Positions 18,815 through 26,628 of a stretch of DNA of 64,000 nt are shown one piece after another. Numbering within the stretch: position 1 is the stretch's first letter; every line of letters begins with the position of its first letter. A model generated the notes under the pieces. That model saw only the letters and a list, made by a program, of their open reading frames with translations. It was not told the origin of the DNA and ran no database searches. The stretch lies in contig NZ_QYUQ01000002.1 in the NCBI RefSeq assembly GCF_003590835.1, positions 2,728,001 to 2,792,000 of the forward strand, given 5' to 3'. The position numbers and the translations under genes were made by a program. This DNA comes from Noviherbaspirillum sedimenti. GTDB lineage: Bacteria > Pseudomonadota > Gammaproteobacteria > Burkholderiales > Burkholderiaceae_D.

Positions 18815-21175
18815 ATGATGTCAGATCCTTCCGCTGGCGAAACCACCCAGCCCGCGCCCCGCTCCCTGCTCGTCGCCGTGCTGCGCTGGCTGGCCGCATT
18901 GGTCGGCACCTTTGCCGCGCTGTTTCTGGCAGGCGTGCTGGTCCTCATTTTCATCCTGGCGATGGCCTATCCCAACTTGCCGGCGCTGGATACCTTGATG
19001 GATTACCGGCCAAAAATTCCGCTTCGCATTTTCTCGGCTGATAATGTACTGATCGGGGAATTTGGCGAAGAACGCCGCAATATGGTGCGCGTCAAGGATA
19101 TCCCCGACATCATGAAAAAAGCCGTGCTGTCGATCGAGGATGACCGCTTTTACGAACATGGCGGCGTTGACTATCTGGGCATTTTGCGTGCGGCCCTGCA
19201 CAACCTGAGCGGCGGCGCCAAGCAGGGCGCATCCACCATCACCCAGCAAGTCGCCCGGAATTTTTTCCTGTCAAGCGAGCAAACGGTCAAGCGCAAGGTG
19301 TATGAAATGCTGCTGGCCTGGAAGATCGAGCAAAACCTGTCGAAGGACCAGATCCTCGAGATTTACATGAACCAGATTTACCTGGGACAGCGGGCTTACG
19401 GTTTTTCCTCGGCAGCGCAAATTTATTTCGGCAAAAAACTGGCCGAGTTGAGCGTGGCCGAAGCGGCCATGCTGGCCGGCTTGCCGAAAGCGCCATCGGC
19501 CTACAATCCGGTTGCCAATCCGAAGCGCGCCAAGGCACGCCAGCAATACATTATCTTGCGCATGTACCAACTCGGCCACATCACGCAAGCCCAGTATGAA
19601 CAAGCCCGCGATGAAGAACTGAAGGTCAAGACCGATAGCGCCGCATTTGGCATCCATGCCGAATATGTGGCGGAAATGGCACGCCAGATGGTGTATGAAC
19701 AATACAAGGAAGACACTTACACGCGCGGCCTGAATGTCTTTACCACGATTACCAAGTCTGATCAGGATGCCGCCTATCTGGCGTTACGCCGTGGCGTGAT
19801 GGATTATGAAAAGCGCCATGGCTATCGCGGACCGGAAGGCTACATGGAAATTCCGGCAAACAAGGAAGAAGCCGATAACGCCATCGAAGTGGAACTGGCC
19901 GACCATCCGGATAGCGACAATATCGTCGCCGCGGTGGTTCTGGAAGCAGCGCCCAAGGAGGTACGCGCCATGCTGGTCACGGGGGAGGAAATCGACATCC
20001 CGGCGGCCGGCTTGAGCTTCGCCGCCAGCGGGTTCAGCGACAAGACGCCACCCAACAAGCGCATCCGGCGCGGCGCCATCATCCGCGTGACCCAGGAAGG
20101 CAAGACCTGGCACGTGACGCAAATGCCGGAAGTCGAAGCGGCCTTCATTGCCGCCAATACGGAAGATGGCGCGATCCGCGCCCTGATTGGCGGCTTTGAC
20201 TTCAACCGCAACAAGTTCAACCACGTGACCCAGGCATGGCGCCAACCGGGTTCCTCGTTCAAGCCATTCATTTACTCTGCCTCGCTGGAAAAAGGCTTGT
20301 CGCCGGCAACCATCATCAATGACTCGCCCATCAGCTTCGACGCCGGCCAGACTGGCGGCCAGGCATGGGAGCCGAAGAATTACGATGGCAAGTACGAAGG
20401 CCCGATGTCGATGCGCAGGGGTCTGACCAAATCGAAAAACATGGTCTCGATCCGCATCCTGCACAAAGTCGGCGCGCGTTACGGACAGGAATTCATTACG
20501 CGCTTCGGTTTCGATGCCGACAAAAATCCGCCCTACCTGACCCTGGCGCTGGGCGCCGGCAACGTGACGCCGTTGCAAATGGCCGGCGGCTATGCCGTGT
20601 TCGCCAATGGCGGCTACAAGGTCAGCCCCTACATCATTTCCAGGGTCACCGACAATAGCGGACGGGTCTTGTCGCAAGCGGTGCCCGAGCGCGCCGGCGA
20701 TGAAGCCAACCGGGTTCTCGACGCACGCAATGCCTTCCTGATGGATAGCATGATGAAGGATGTGGTCAAATCCGGCACGGCAACGCGGGCACTGGTATTG
20801 AAGCGGCCCGACCTGGCGGGCAAAACCGGCACCACCAATGATTCGGTGGACGCCTGGTTCGCCGGCTACCAGCCCAAGCTGGTCGGCGTCGCCTGGATCG
20901 GTTTCGATCAGCCAAGAAACCTCGGCAACCGCGAAACCGGCGGCGGCCTGGCCTTGCCAATCTGGATCAATTACATGCAGCAGGCGTTGAAAGACATCCC
21001 CGTGATGGAAAGCGTGATTCCGGATGGGGTCATCCAGGTCGGCAGCGAATTCTATTACGCGGAGAATCCGCCCGGCAGCGGGGTGCGCAACCTGGGCACG
21101 GCCGAAGCACCGCAAAACGGTACGCCGGCAGAAGCAGGCAAAACCGGGGACGAAGTCAAGAACCAGTTATTCTGA
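18815..21175 (+). CDS. mrcA: Penicillin-binding protein 1A (bifunctional transglycosylase/transpeptidase)
   Basis: 786 residues, class A PBP that polymerises and crosslinks peptidoglycan at the inner membrane. One N-terminal membrane helix (VLVLIFILAMAY). Glycosyltransferase motifs: SIEDDRFYEHGGVDYLG with the catalytic Glu, GASTITQQVARN, and QIYLGQRAYG. An OB-like insertion around residues 330-450 is typical of PBP1A. Transpeptidase motifs: SSFKPF (active-site Ser), SKN in TKSKNMVS, and KTG in AGKTGTTND. A Pro/Gly-rich tail ends the protein. The gene converges with cyaY. The ponA-pilM divergent arrangement is common in proteobacteria. Confidence 0.97.
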   Translation: MMSDPSAGETTQPAPRSLLVAVLRWLAALVGTFAALFLAGVLVLIFILAMAYPNLPALDTLMDYRPKIPLRIFSADNVLIGEFGEERRNMVRVKDIPDIMKKAVLSIEDDRFYEHGGVDYLGILRAALHNLSGGAKQGASTITQQVARNFFLSSEQTVKRKVYEMLLAWKIEQNLSKDQILEIYMNQIYLGQRAYGFSSAAQIYFGKKLAELSVAEAAMLAGLPKAPSAYNPVANPKRAKARQQYIILRMYQLGHITQAQYEQARDEELKVKTDSAAFGIHAEYVAEMARQMVYEQYKEDTYTRGLNVFTTITKSDQDAAYLALRRGVMDYEKRHGYRGPEGYMEIPANKEEADNAIEVELADHPDSDNIVAAVVLEAAPKEVRAMLVTGEEIDIPAAGLSFAASGFSDKTPPNKRIRRGAIIRVTQEGKTWHVTQMPEVEAAFIAANTEDGAIRALIGGFDFNRNKFNHVTQAWRQPGSSFKPFIYSASLEKGLSPATIINDSPISFDAGQTGGQAWEPKNYDGKYEGPMSMRRGLTKSKNMVSIRILHKVGARYGQEFITRFGFDADKNPPYLTLALGAGNVTPLQMAGGYAVFANGGYKVSPYIISRVTDNSGRVLSQAVPERAGDEANRVLDARNAFLMDSMMKDVVKSGTATRALVLKRPDLAGKTGTTNDSVDAWFAGYQPKLVGVAWIGFDQPRNLGNRETGGGLALPIWINYMQQALKDIPVMESVIPDGVIQVGSEFYYAENPPGSGVRNLGTAEAPQNGTPAEAGKTGDEVKNQLF

Positions 21176-21189
21176 CCGTGCTGACCGTG
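21172..21189 (+). repeat. 9-base tandem duplication over the mrcA stop
   Basis: CTGACCGTG occurs twice in direct tandem (21172-21180 and 21181-21189). The first copy contains the mrcA TGA stop. It looks like a recent slippage event in the convergent spacer. Confidence 0.8.
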
Positions 21190-21208
21190 GCCGCCCGGCG
21201 CTGCTTCA

Positions 21209-21234
21209 GCCAATAAAGTTCGCCAATAAAGTTC
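21209..21234 (+). repeat. 13-base tandem duplication reaching the cyaY stop
   Basis: GCCAATAAAGTTC is repeated perfectly and directly (21209-21221 and 21222-21234). The second copy overlaps the last bases of the cyaY stop codon at 21233-21235. Confidence 0.85.
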
Positions 21235-21568
21235 AGGCGGGCTCGAGCCGGATGGCACAACCGGCCTGATCGCCCACCAGGCGGCCCAGGGCGGCGAACA
21301 GTTCCTCGTCGCCGCGGGTATCCTGCCAGCGCCCTGCAAAGCGTTTGTAATGGAAGCCGCCGGAACGCGCGGCAACCCAGATTTCCTGCATCGGCGCCTG
21401 GCTGTTGACAATGATTTTCGCGCCGGTATCGATCAATTCGATCTCCAGCACATTGCCGGCACGGCTGCATTCGACATCCAGGCCGGCGGCATCGGCGGCG
21501 GCTTCCAGCGCACGCTCGATATCGTTCAGGGTGGTATCCGCCAGGTCCAGGAATTCTGATTCGGTCAT
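21233..21568 (-). CDS. cyaY: CyaY, frataxin-like iron donor/regulator
   Basis: 111 residues from the ATG at 21568 (MTESEFLDLADTTLNDIE), with GGAG upstream at good spacing. CyaY binds iron through acidic residues of helix 1 (E, D, D visible in the first 20 residues) and modulates iron-sulfur cluster assembly with IscS/IscU. The central motif EIWVAARSGGFHYKRF and the C-terminal DELFAALG-like helix (DEELFAALGRLV) are characteristic. Upstream in-frame sequence would run into the divergent lptM gene and is rejected as a start. It converges on mrcA and is 28 bases from lptM. Confidence 0.95.
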   Translation of the reverse strand: MTESEFLDLADTTLNDIERALEAAADAAGLDVECSRAGNVLEIELIDTGAKIIVNSQAPMQEIWVAARSGGFHYKRFAGRWQDTRGDEELFAALGRLVGDQAGCAIRLEPA

Positions 21569-21596
21569 GCTACACTCCAATGCAATTCTGTAAATC

Positions 21597-21824
21597 GTGA
21601 TTGTAATCGTGAATTCTAATTTCAATTTATCACGGCTAAGCCTCTGCGGCATGGCTGTCGCCCTGCCGCTGTTGCTGGCCGCTTGCGGGCTGCGCGGACC
21701 GCTCTACCTGCCCAGCAAACCCGCGGCCATGACACCTGTACCCGTGCCTGCGCCTGCGAAAGCACCTGCAGCGGCGCCGGCGTCGGAGTCTGCCCCGAGC
21801 GCCCCCTTACCCACCTCGAAATAA
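21597..21824 (+). CDS. lptM: LptM-type (YifL-like) small outer-membrane lipoprotein
   Basis: 75 residues from a GTG start; a GTG at 21609 or ATG at 21651 are alternatives, the last leaving a very short signal peptide. The lipobox LLLAAC places the lipidated Cys at residue 30, followed by GLRGPLYLP, the CGxxGPLYxP signature of LptM. LptM assists oxidative maturation of the LPS translocon LptD. After it comes a Pro/Ala-rich tail of low complexity. In enterobacteria the same gene (yifL) also lies beside cyaY and the lysine/diaminopimelate genes, so the neighbourhood supports the call. Confidence 0.88.
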   Translation: MIVIVNSNFNLSRLSLCGMAVALPLLLAACGLRGPLYLPSKPAAMTPVPVPAPAKAPAAAPASESAPSAPLPTSK

Positions 21825-21837
21825 GCCTGTACTCGCC

Positions 21838-23121
21838 ATGTCGCACTTTTCTTACCGTAACGGCGTGCTTTGCGCCGAAAACCTGCCCCTGACCGAGATT
21901 GCCCAGCGCTTCGGCACACCGACCTATGTCTATTCCAAGGCTGCCCTGCTGGAAAATTATGGTGCCTACGCCAATGCCTGCAAAAAGCATGGCCGCGACG
22001 ACAAGACGGCGCTGATCTGCTATTCGGTGAAATCCAATTCCAACCTGGCGGTCCTGAACTTGCTGGCAAAACAGGGCTCGGGCTTCGACATTGTCTCCGG
22101 CGGCGAATTGCTGCGCGTGCTGGCCGCCGGCGGCGACCCGCGCAAGGTGATTTTCTCGGGCGTGGGAAAATCCCGGGAAGAAATGCGGCTGGCGCTGTCG
22201 CACGATATCCTCTGCTTCAATGTCGAATCGCTGCCGGAACTGCACCGTCTGAACGAAGTCGCCGCCGAACTCGGCAAGCAGGCGCCGATTTCCTTGCGCG
22301 TCAATCCCAATGTCGATGCCAAGACGCATCCGTACATCTCGACCGGGCTGAAGGAAAACAAGTTCGGCGTCGCTTTCGAGGAAGCGCTGGATATTTACCG
22401 CACCGCCGCCGGCTTGCCGCACATCCGCGTGACCGGCATTGATTGCCATATCGGTTCGCAATTGCTCGATGACGCTCCGCTGCTGGAAGCGCTCGACAAG
22501 CTGATCGAACTGATCGACACCCTGAGCAACGAAGGCATTGCCATCCACCACCTCGACATCGGCGGCGGCATCGGCATCGTCTACGACCAGGAACTGCCGG
22601 TTGCGGTCGGCGATTATCTGGGCCGGCTGTTCACCCGCATCGACGCCTGGCGCGCCGCGCGCCATGACAAGGCGCCGATCACGATCCTGTTCGAGCCGGG
22701 CCGCTCGATTGTCGGCAATGCCGGCATTCTGCTCACCGAGGTGCAATACCTCAAACATGGCGACGCCAAGAATTTCGCCATCGTCGACGCCGCCATGAAT
22801 GACCTGATGCGCCCGGCCATGTACGAAGCCTGGCACGGCGTGCAGGCGGTGCGCCAACGCGACGGCAGCGCCAGCACCTATGACGTGGTCGGGCCGGTAT
22901 GCGAATCGGGCGACTGGCTGGCGCGCGAACGCGCGCTGAATATCGCGCAAGGCGACCTGCTGGCGATCCTGTCGGCAGGGGCCTATGGCATGACCATGTC
23001 GTCCAACTACAACACCCGCGGCCGCGCCGCCGAAGTTATCGTCGATGGCGCGGCGATGCACCTGGTGCGCCCGCGCGAACTGCCGGAACAATTGTTCGCG
23101 CAAGAAAAGCTGCTGGCGTAA
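21838..23121 (+). CDS. lysA: Diaminopimelate decarboxylase
   Basis: PLP enzyme making L-lysine from meso-diaminopimelate, the last lysine step. 427 residues. The PLP lysine is in CYSVKSNSNL (Lys65). Other motifs: GSGFDIVSGGEL, DCHIGSQLLD, DIGGGIGIVY, EPGRSIVGNAG, and VCESGDWLA, whose Cys belongs to the second subunit's active site. It follows lptM by 13 bases and is probably co-transcribed. The C-terminus is close to the convergent msrQ end. Confidence 0.97.
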   Translation: MSHFSYRNGVLCAENLPLTEIAQRFGTPTYVYSKAALLENYGAYANACKKHGRDDKTALICYSVKSNSNLAVLNLLAKQGSGFDIVSGGELLRVLAAGGDPRKVIFSGVGKSREEMRLALSHDILCFNVESLPELHRLNEVAAELGKQAPISLRVNPNVDAKTHPYISTGLKENKFGVAFEEALDIYRTAAGLPHIRVTGIDCHIGSQLLDDAPLLEALDKLIELIDTLSNEGIAIHHLDIGGGIGIVYDQELPVAVGDYLGRLFTRIDAWRAARHDKAPITILFEPGRSIVGNAGILLTEVQYLKHGDAKNFAIVDAAMNDLMRPAMYEAWHGVQAVRQRDGSASTYDVVGPVCESGDWLARERALNIAQGDLLAILSAGAYGMTMSSNYNTRGRAAEVIVDGAAMHLVRPRELPEQLFAQEKLLA

Positions 23122-23144
23122 GGCTGGCGCAAGAGCACCCCTGC

Positions 23145-23780
23145 TCATCGCGGCGCGGCACGCAATGGCGGCGTCTTGTTGCGCAGGAAGCGCCAGTACA
23201 GCCGCGCCCCGAGCAGGATGGCGACGATGACGCCAAACAGGATCGGTTCGGCGAAATCATGCTTGCCCGCCTTCATCCACCAGAAATGCAGGATGCCGAG
23301 CGGGGCAATCACATAAATCAGCCGGTGCAGCCATTGCCAGCGCTTGCCGCCCAGGCGCCGGACCATCGCATTGGTGCTGGTAGCCGCCAACGGAATCAAC
23401 AGGACAAAGGCAGTGAAACCGACGGCGATGAACGGCCGCTTGAGGACATCGCGCCACATTTCGCCGATATCGAAGAAGTGGTCGAACCAGAGAAATGTCG
23501 TGAAATGCAGCACGGCATAAAAAAAGCAGAACAAGCCGAGCATACGGCGCAACTTGATCAGCCAGGGCCACTGCAGCAGGCGGCGTAGCGGCGTCACCGC
23601 CAGGGTCAGGCAAAGGAAATACAGGGTCCAGTCGCCGGTGCTGCGGGTGATGAATTCAATCGGGTTGGCGCTCAACCGGTCGGCAAAGCCAAACCAGACC
23701 AGCCGCGCCAGCGGCAACAGCGCCGCAACAAACACGGCCGCCTTGATGACCTGTAATTGTCTTGGCGCAGGATGAAACAT
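23145..23780 (-). CDS. msrQ: MsrQ, heme-binding membrane subunit of the periplasmic methionine sulfoxide reductase
   Basis: 211 residues with about six membrane helices of the ferric-reductase-like fold. Helix motifs include TGDWTLYFLCLTLAVTPLRR and a His-containing stretch (FYAVLHFTTFLWFDH) for heme b. MsrQ takes electrons from the quinone pool or cytosolic flavin and passes them to MsrP. It is 20 bases downstream of msrP on the same transcript, as in other proteobacteria. Confidence 0.94.
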   Translation of the reverse strand: MFHPAPRQLQVIKAAVFVAALLPLARLVWFGFADRLSANPIEFITRSTGDWTLYFLCLTLAVTPLRRLLQWPWLIKLRRMLGLFCFFYAVLHFTTFLWFDHFFDIGEMWRDVLKRPFIAVGFTAFVLLIPLAATSTNAMVRRLGGKRWQWLHRLIYVIAPLGILHFWWMKAGKHDFAEPILFGVIVAILLGARLYWRFLRNKTPPLRAAPR

Positions 23781-23800
23781 CGACGCGTCCTCCTCAATTT

Positions 23801-24781
23801 TCAGAAAAACTTTTGCAAGTCCATGCCGGTGTAGAGCGAAGCGACTTCCGCATAGCCGTTGAACATCAGGGTCTTGCGCTTGCGCGTGAAAAAGCTGTCT
23901 TCACCGATGCGGCGTTCGCTGGCCTGCGACCAGCGCGGATGATCGACTTGCGGATTGACGTTGGAATAAAAACCGTATTCCGCGGCCGCCGCCTGGTTCC
24001 ACGCGGTTTTCGGCTGGTCGCGGGTAAAGCGGATCTTGACGATCGACTTGGCCGACTTGAAGCCATATTTCCATGGCACGACCACCCGCACCGGCGCGCC
24101 ATTCTGGTTGGGCAAGACTTCGCCATACATCCCCAGGCCCAACAGCGCCAGCGGGTGCATCGCTTCATCCAGGCGCAAGCCTTCGACATAGGGCCAGTCC
24201 AGCACCGGACTGCCCAAGCCCGGCATTTGCCGCTTGTCGGCGAGCGAGGTGAATTCGATATATTTCGCATTGCCGTTCGGCTCGACCTTCCTGATCAATG
24301 CCGACAGCGAATAACCGATCCACGGAATCACCATCGACCAGCCTTCAACGCAACGCAAGCGGTAGATCCGCTCTTCCAGCGGCGCCAGTTTGCGCAAGCC
24401 ATCGAGATCGAGGACTTGCGGCTTATTGATCTCGCCCTCGATGCTCACTGTCCACGGACTCGGCTTGAGCGTACCCGCATATTTGGCCGGATCGGCTTTG
24501 TCGGTACCGAATTCGTAGAAATTGTTATAGCTGGTCGCGTCCTTGTACGCGGTCGGCTTGTCGACCACCACATAGGCGGAATTCGGTTTTGCGACCAGTT
24601 TCTGCGCAGTGGCGGACTGGGCAAAAGCCTGGCGCGTCGCCATTTCCAGCAAGGCGCCGCCGGAAATCGTACCGAGCGCGAGTTGCTGGATGAACTGGCG
24701 GCGCGATTCGAAGACTTCGCGCGGCGTGATTTCCGATGCAAACGGCCGGTCGGTACCATTGGGATTGGGCTTGATTAACAT
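23801..24781 (-). CDS. msrP: MsrP, molybdenum-containing protein-methionine sulfoxide reductase
   Basis: 326 residues from the ATG at 24781 (GGAG five bases upstream; a GTG two codons earlier sits too close to it). The Tat signal has twin Arg at residues 27-28 ([11 protein letters not shown]), as needed for export of a folded molybdopterin enzyme. The Mo-ligating Cys is in [14 protein letters not shown] (Cys144). MsrP repairs oxidised methionines in periplasmic proteins, for example after hypochlorite stress. It lies 70 bases after the anti-sigma gene and 20 bases before msrQ. Confidence 0.95.
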   Translation of the reverse strand: MLIKPNPNGTDRPFASEITPREVFESRRQFIQQLALGTISGGALLEMATRQAFAQSATAQKLVAKPNSAYVVVDKPTAYKDATSYNNFYEFGTDKADPAKYAGTLKPSPWTVSIEGEINKPQVLDLDGLRKLAPLEERIYRLRCVEGWSMVIPWIGYSLSALIRKVEPNGNAKYIEFTSLADKRQMPGLGSPVLDWPYVEGLRLDEAMHPLALLGLGMYGEVLPNQNGAPVRVVVPWKYGFKSAKSIVKIRFTRDQPKTAWNQAAAAEYGFYSNVNPQVDHPRWSQASERRIGEDSFFTRKRKTLMFNGYAEVASLYTGMDLQKFF

Positions 24782-24851
24782 GGACACTCCATCATCGCTG
24801 GGCTTGAGATGCAGGATAGTCGATTATCCGGCGCAAACCTTACACCCCGGA

Positions 24852-25610
24852 TTACAATTTCAGACGAGCATGCACCGCTTGGGCGACGTCCAGCATGCGC
24901 GCCTTGGTGATGCCACCCGACAAGGCGTAACCGTAATCGCGATCGATCCAGTAAAACACCGCATTGCCGTTTTGTTCCAGCAATTGAAAACCGCCCGCCA
25001 TCTGCTGCCGGGCCGCATGTCGAATGGTCAGTGTCAGGCGTTCGCCTGCCGCCGATTCATACATCAATTGCGCCAGCGGCGCATCGTCCCCCGGCAACAG
25101 ACGCCCGCCGAGCAGGGTAAAGCCCTGGTCGCGCAAATCAGGCGCGTGGATCGGCGCTTCCAGGCGTTTCGATAGCCAGGCCAGCAAATGCGCCTCCTGC
25201 TGAGCAGTCACTTCGACCGGATGGCGCTGTTCTGCAACGAAAACCACATGGGCAGCCAGCGCATTCCTGGCAAACCCTGAGTTCCCGGACGAAGCGACGT
25301 CTGGTGGCGCCATGAAGCCATGGGCAAACCAGCCGGCGACCACGCCGCACGCCAGGCAGGCAACGCCCGCCGCCAGCGCGCGCAGCATCGGCTGCGGCTT
25401 CAAAGCCGTCGTCAACTGCATGGGGACTGCTTCATTCATGACGCCATCATACAGGCGATGCAGGCTGCGATTTTGTTCACGCCAATGCTGCACCTGCTCC
25501 TGCGCCGGCGGCTGGCTCGCCAGATAGCCTTCGACTTGCGCGCGACGGTCGGCATCGAGCTGGCCATCGACATACGCATGCAAATCCCTTTCACCGATCG
25601 GTGTCGTCAT
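24852..25610 (-). CDS. Membrane-bound anti-sigma factor partnered with the upstream ECF sigma factor
   Basis: 252 residues. The cytoplasmic N-terminus (RDLHAYVDGQLDADRRAQVEGYL) resembles the anti-sigma domain that clasps sigma regions 2 and 4, but it lacks the HxxxCxxC zinc motif. One membrane helix lies at about residues 77-98 (LRALAAGVACLACGVVAGWF). The remaining 150 residues are periplasmic (HVVFVAEQRHPVEV, GFTLLGGRLLPGD), a sensor-type domain common to this family. The ATG is one base beyond the sigma gene stop, the classic sigma/anti-sigma arrangement. The inducing signal is unknown. Confidence 0.88.
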   Translation of the reverse strand: MTTPIGERDLHAYVDGQLDADRRAQVEGYLASQPPAQEQVQHWREQNRSLHRLYDGVMNEAVPMQLTTALKPQPMLRALAAGVACLACGVVAGWFAHGFMAPPDVASSGNSGFARNALAAHVVFVAEQRHPVEVTAQQEAHLLAWLSKRLEAPIHAPDLRDQGFTLLGGRLLPGDDAPLAQLMYESAAGERLTLTIRHAARQQMAGGFQLLEQNGNAVFYWIDRDYGYALSGGITKARMLDVAQAVHARLKL

Positions 25611-25611
25611 T

Positions 25612-26121
25612 TCACTTGATCCTGCTTAAATGCACTGGCGCTGCGCTTGCATCCACCTGCCCCGACAATATCGCCCGCAACTGGCTGCGCGCCCGCGCCA
25701 GGCGCGACATGATGGTCCCTGGCGGCACTCCCAGGATTTCCGCGGCTTCCTGGTAGCTGACCTGCTCCAGCCCCACCAGCACGATCACAGCCCGATGTTC
25801 GACAGACAAGCGCGCCAGGGCGCGTTGCATGTCGATCTGCCAGCCATGTTCGTCCCGGCCGACCGGCTCCGGCAGCTGCGCCGCCTGCATTTCCTGCGCC
25901 TTGCGGTAGCGTGCCGCCTCGTTCAGATACAGACGGTAAAGGATGGTCATCAGCCAGGCCGTCAGGTTGCTCTGGAGTCGAAACAGCCAGCGTCGCCGCA
26001 GGGCACGCTCCAGCGTATCCTGCACCAGATCATCCGCCCAGGCGGCATTGTGGGTCAGCGCCCGCGCATAGCGCCGCAAGCGCGGGATCTGCAAGGCCAA
26101 TTCCTGGGAGAAATCCAGCAT
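25612..26121 (-). CDS. ECF-family RNA polymerase sigma factor
   Basis: 169 residues from the ATG at 26121 (MLDFSQELALQIPRLRRYAR). Region 2 contains NAAWADDLVQDTLERAL and the -10-reading helix LTAWLMTILYRLYLNEA; region 4 contains EHRAVIVLVGLEQVSYQEAAEILGV (helix-turn-helix, ending GTIMSRLARAR). Regions 1 and 3 are missing, so this is a group IV sigma. It is 14 bases after the lipoprotein gene and one base before the anti-sigma gene. The likely regulon includes its own operon and msrPQ; that is inference from position. Confidence 0.93.
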   Translation of the reverse strand: MLDFSQELALQIPRLRRYARALTHNAAWADDLVQDTLERALRRRWLFRLQSNLTAWLMTILYRLYLNEAARYRKAQEMQAAQLPEPVGRDEHGWQIDMQRALARLSVEHRAVIVLVGLEQVSYQEAAEILGVPPGTIMSRLARARSQLRAILSGQVDASAAPVHLSRIK

Positions 26122-26135
26122 GGAACGCCAGTGCC

Positions 26136-26516
26136 TTAAGGTTTTGCTGCATGCCACTGGTTGCTCAGGAAGCCGTCGCCCGTCTTGTCGCCGGGTTTCT
26201 GGTCCTTGATGAAGGTGTACAGTGGCTTGCCCTTGTAAGCCCATTGCTGCTTGCCGTCGTCGCGCGTGATGATGCTGTAGTCACTGGCGGCTTTGTCACC
26301 GGATTGCGCCGTCAGCGGTGGCCAGTTGGTGGCGCAGGGACCGTTGCAAGCGCTCTTGCCGCCGCTGTCGCGGTCGAAAGTGTACAAGGTCATGCCGGCC
26401 GGGTTGGTCAGCACGCCATCGGCCATTTTGACCGGCGCTTGCGCGCCTGCCATCGATGCGCACGCGGCCAGCAACACAGCCATGAATACTGCGGGAAAGG
26501 CGGAAAAGAATTTCAT
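26136..26516 (-). CDS. COG4315-type secreted lipoprotein with Y-x-F-x-x-D repeats
   Basis: 126 residues from the ATG at 26516, which has GAGGA at good spacing. Signal peptide with lipobox LLAAC (Cys19). Two family repeats are visible: GMTLYTFDRDSGG and KPLYTFIKDQKPGDKTG; between them CNGPCATNWPPL has a CxxxC pair. Function of the family is unknown; members often lie beside sigma/anti-sigma pairs and redox proteins. The mature part is not methionine-rich, so it is not a sacrificial methionine peptide like those linked to some msrP systems. It is the first gene of the sigma/anti-sigma/msrPQ set. Confidence 0.85.
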   Translation of the reverse strand: MKFFSAFPAVFMAVLLAACASMAGAQAPVKMADGVLTNPAGMTLYTFDRDSGGKSACNGPCATNWPPLTAQSGDKAASDYSIITRDDGKQQWAYKGKPLYTFIKDQKPGDKTGDGFLSNQWHAAKP

Positions 26517-26628
26517 GAAGTCCTCACTAAATGGGTTGATCGAAGGTACGGCAAACAACAGCCGCACCCCGGTAAACAATCAGGACACCCAGTTTATTCC
26601 ATCCGCCTTGAAAAATTTAGATCACTTC

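Noticed and set aside
26136..26516. Methionine-rich sacrificial periplasmic peptide linked to msrP
   Set aside because: The mature protein has only a few methionines and belongs instead to the COG4315-type family.
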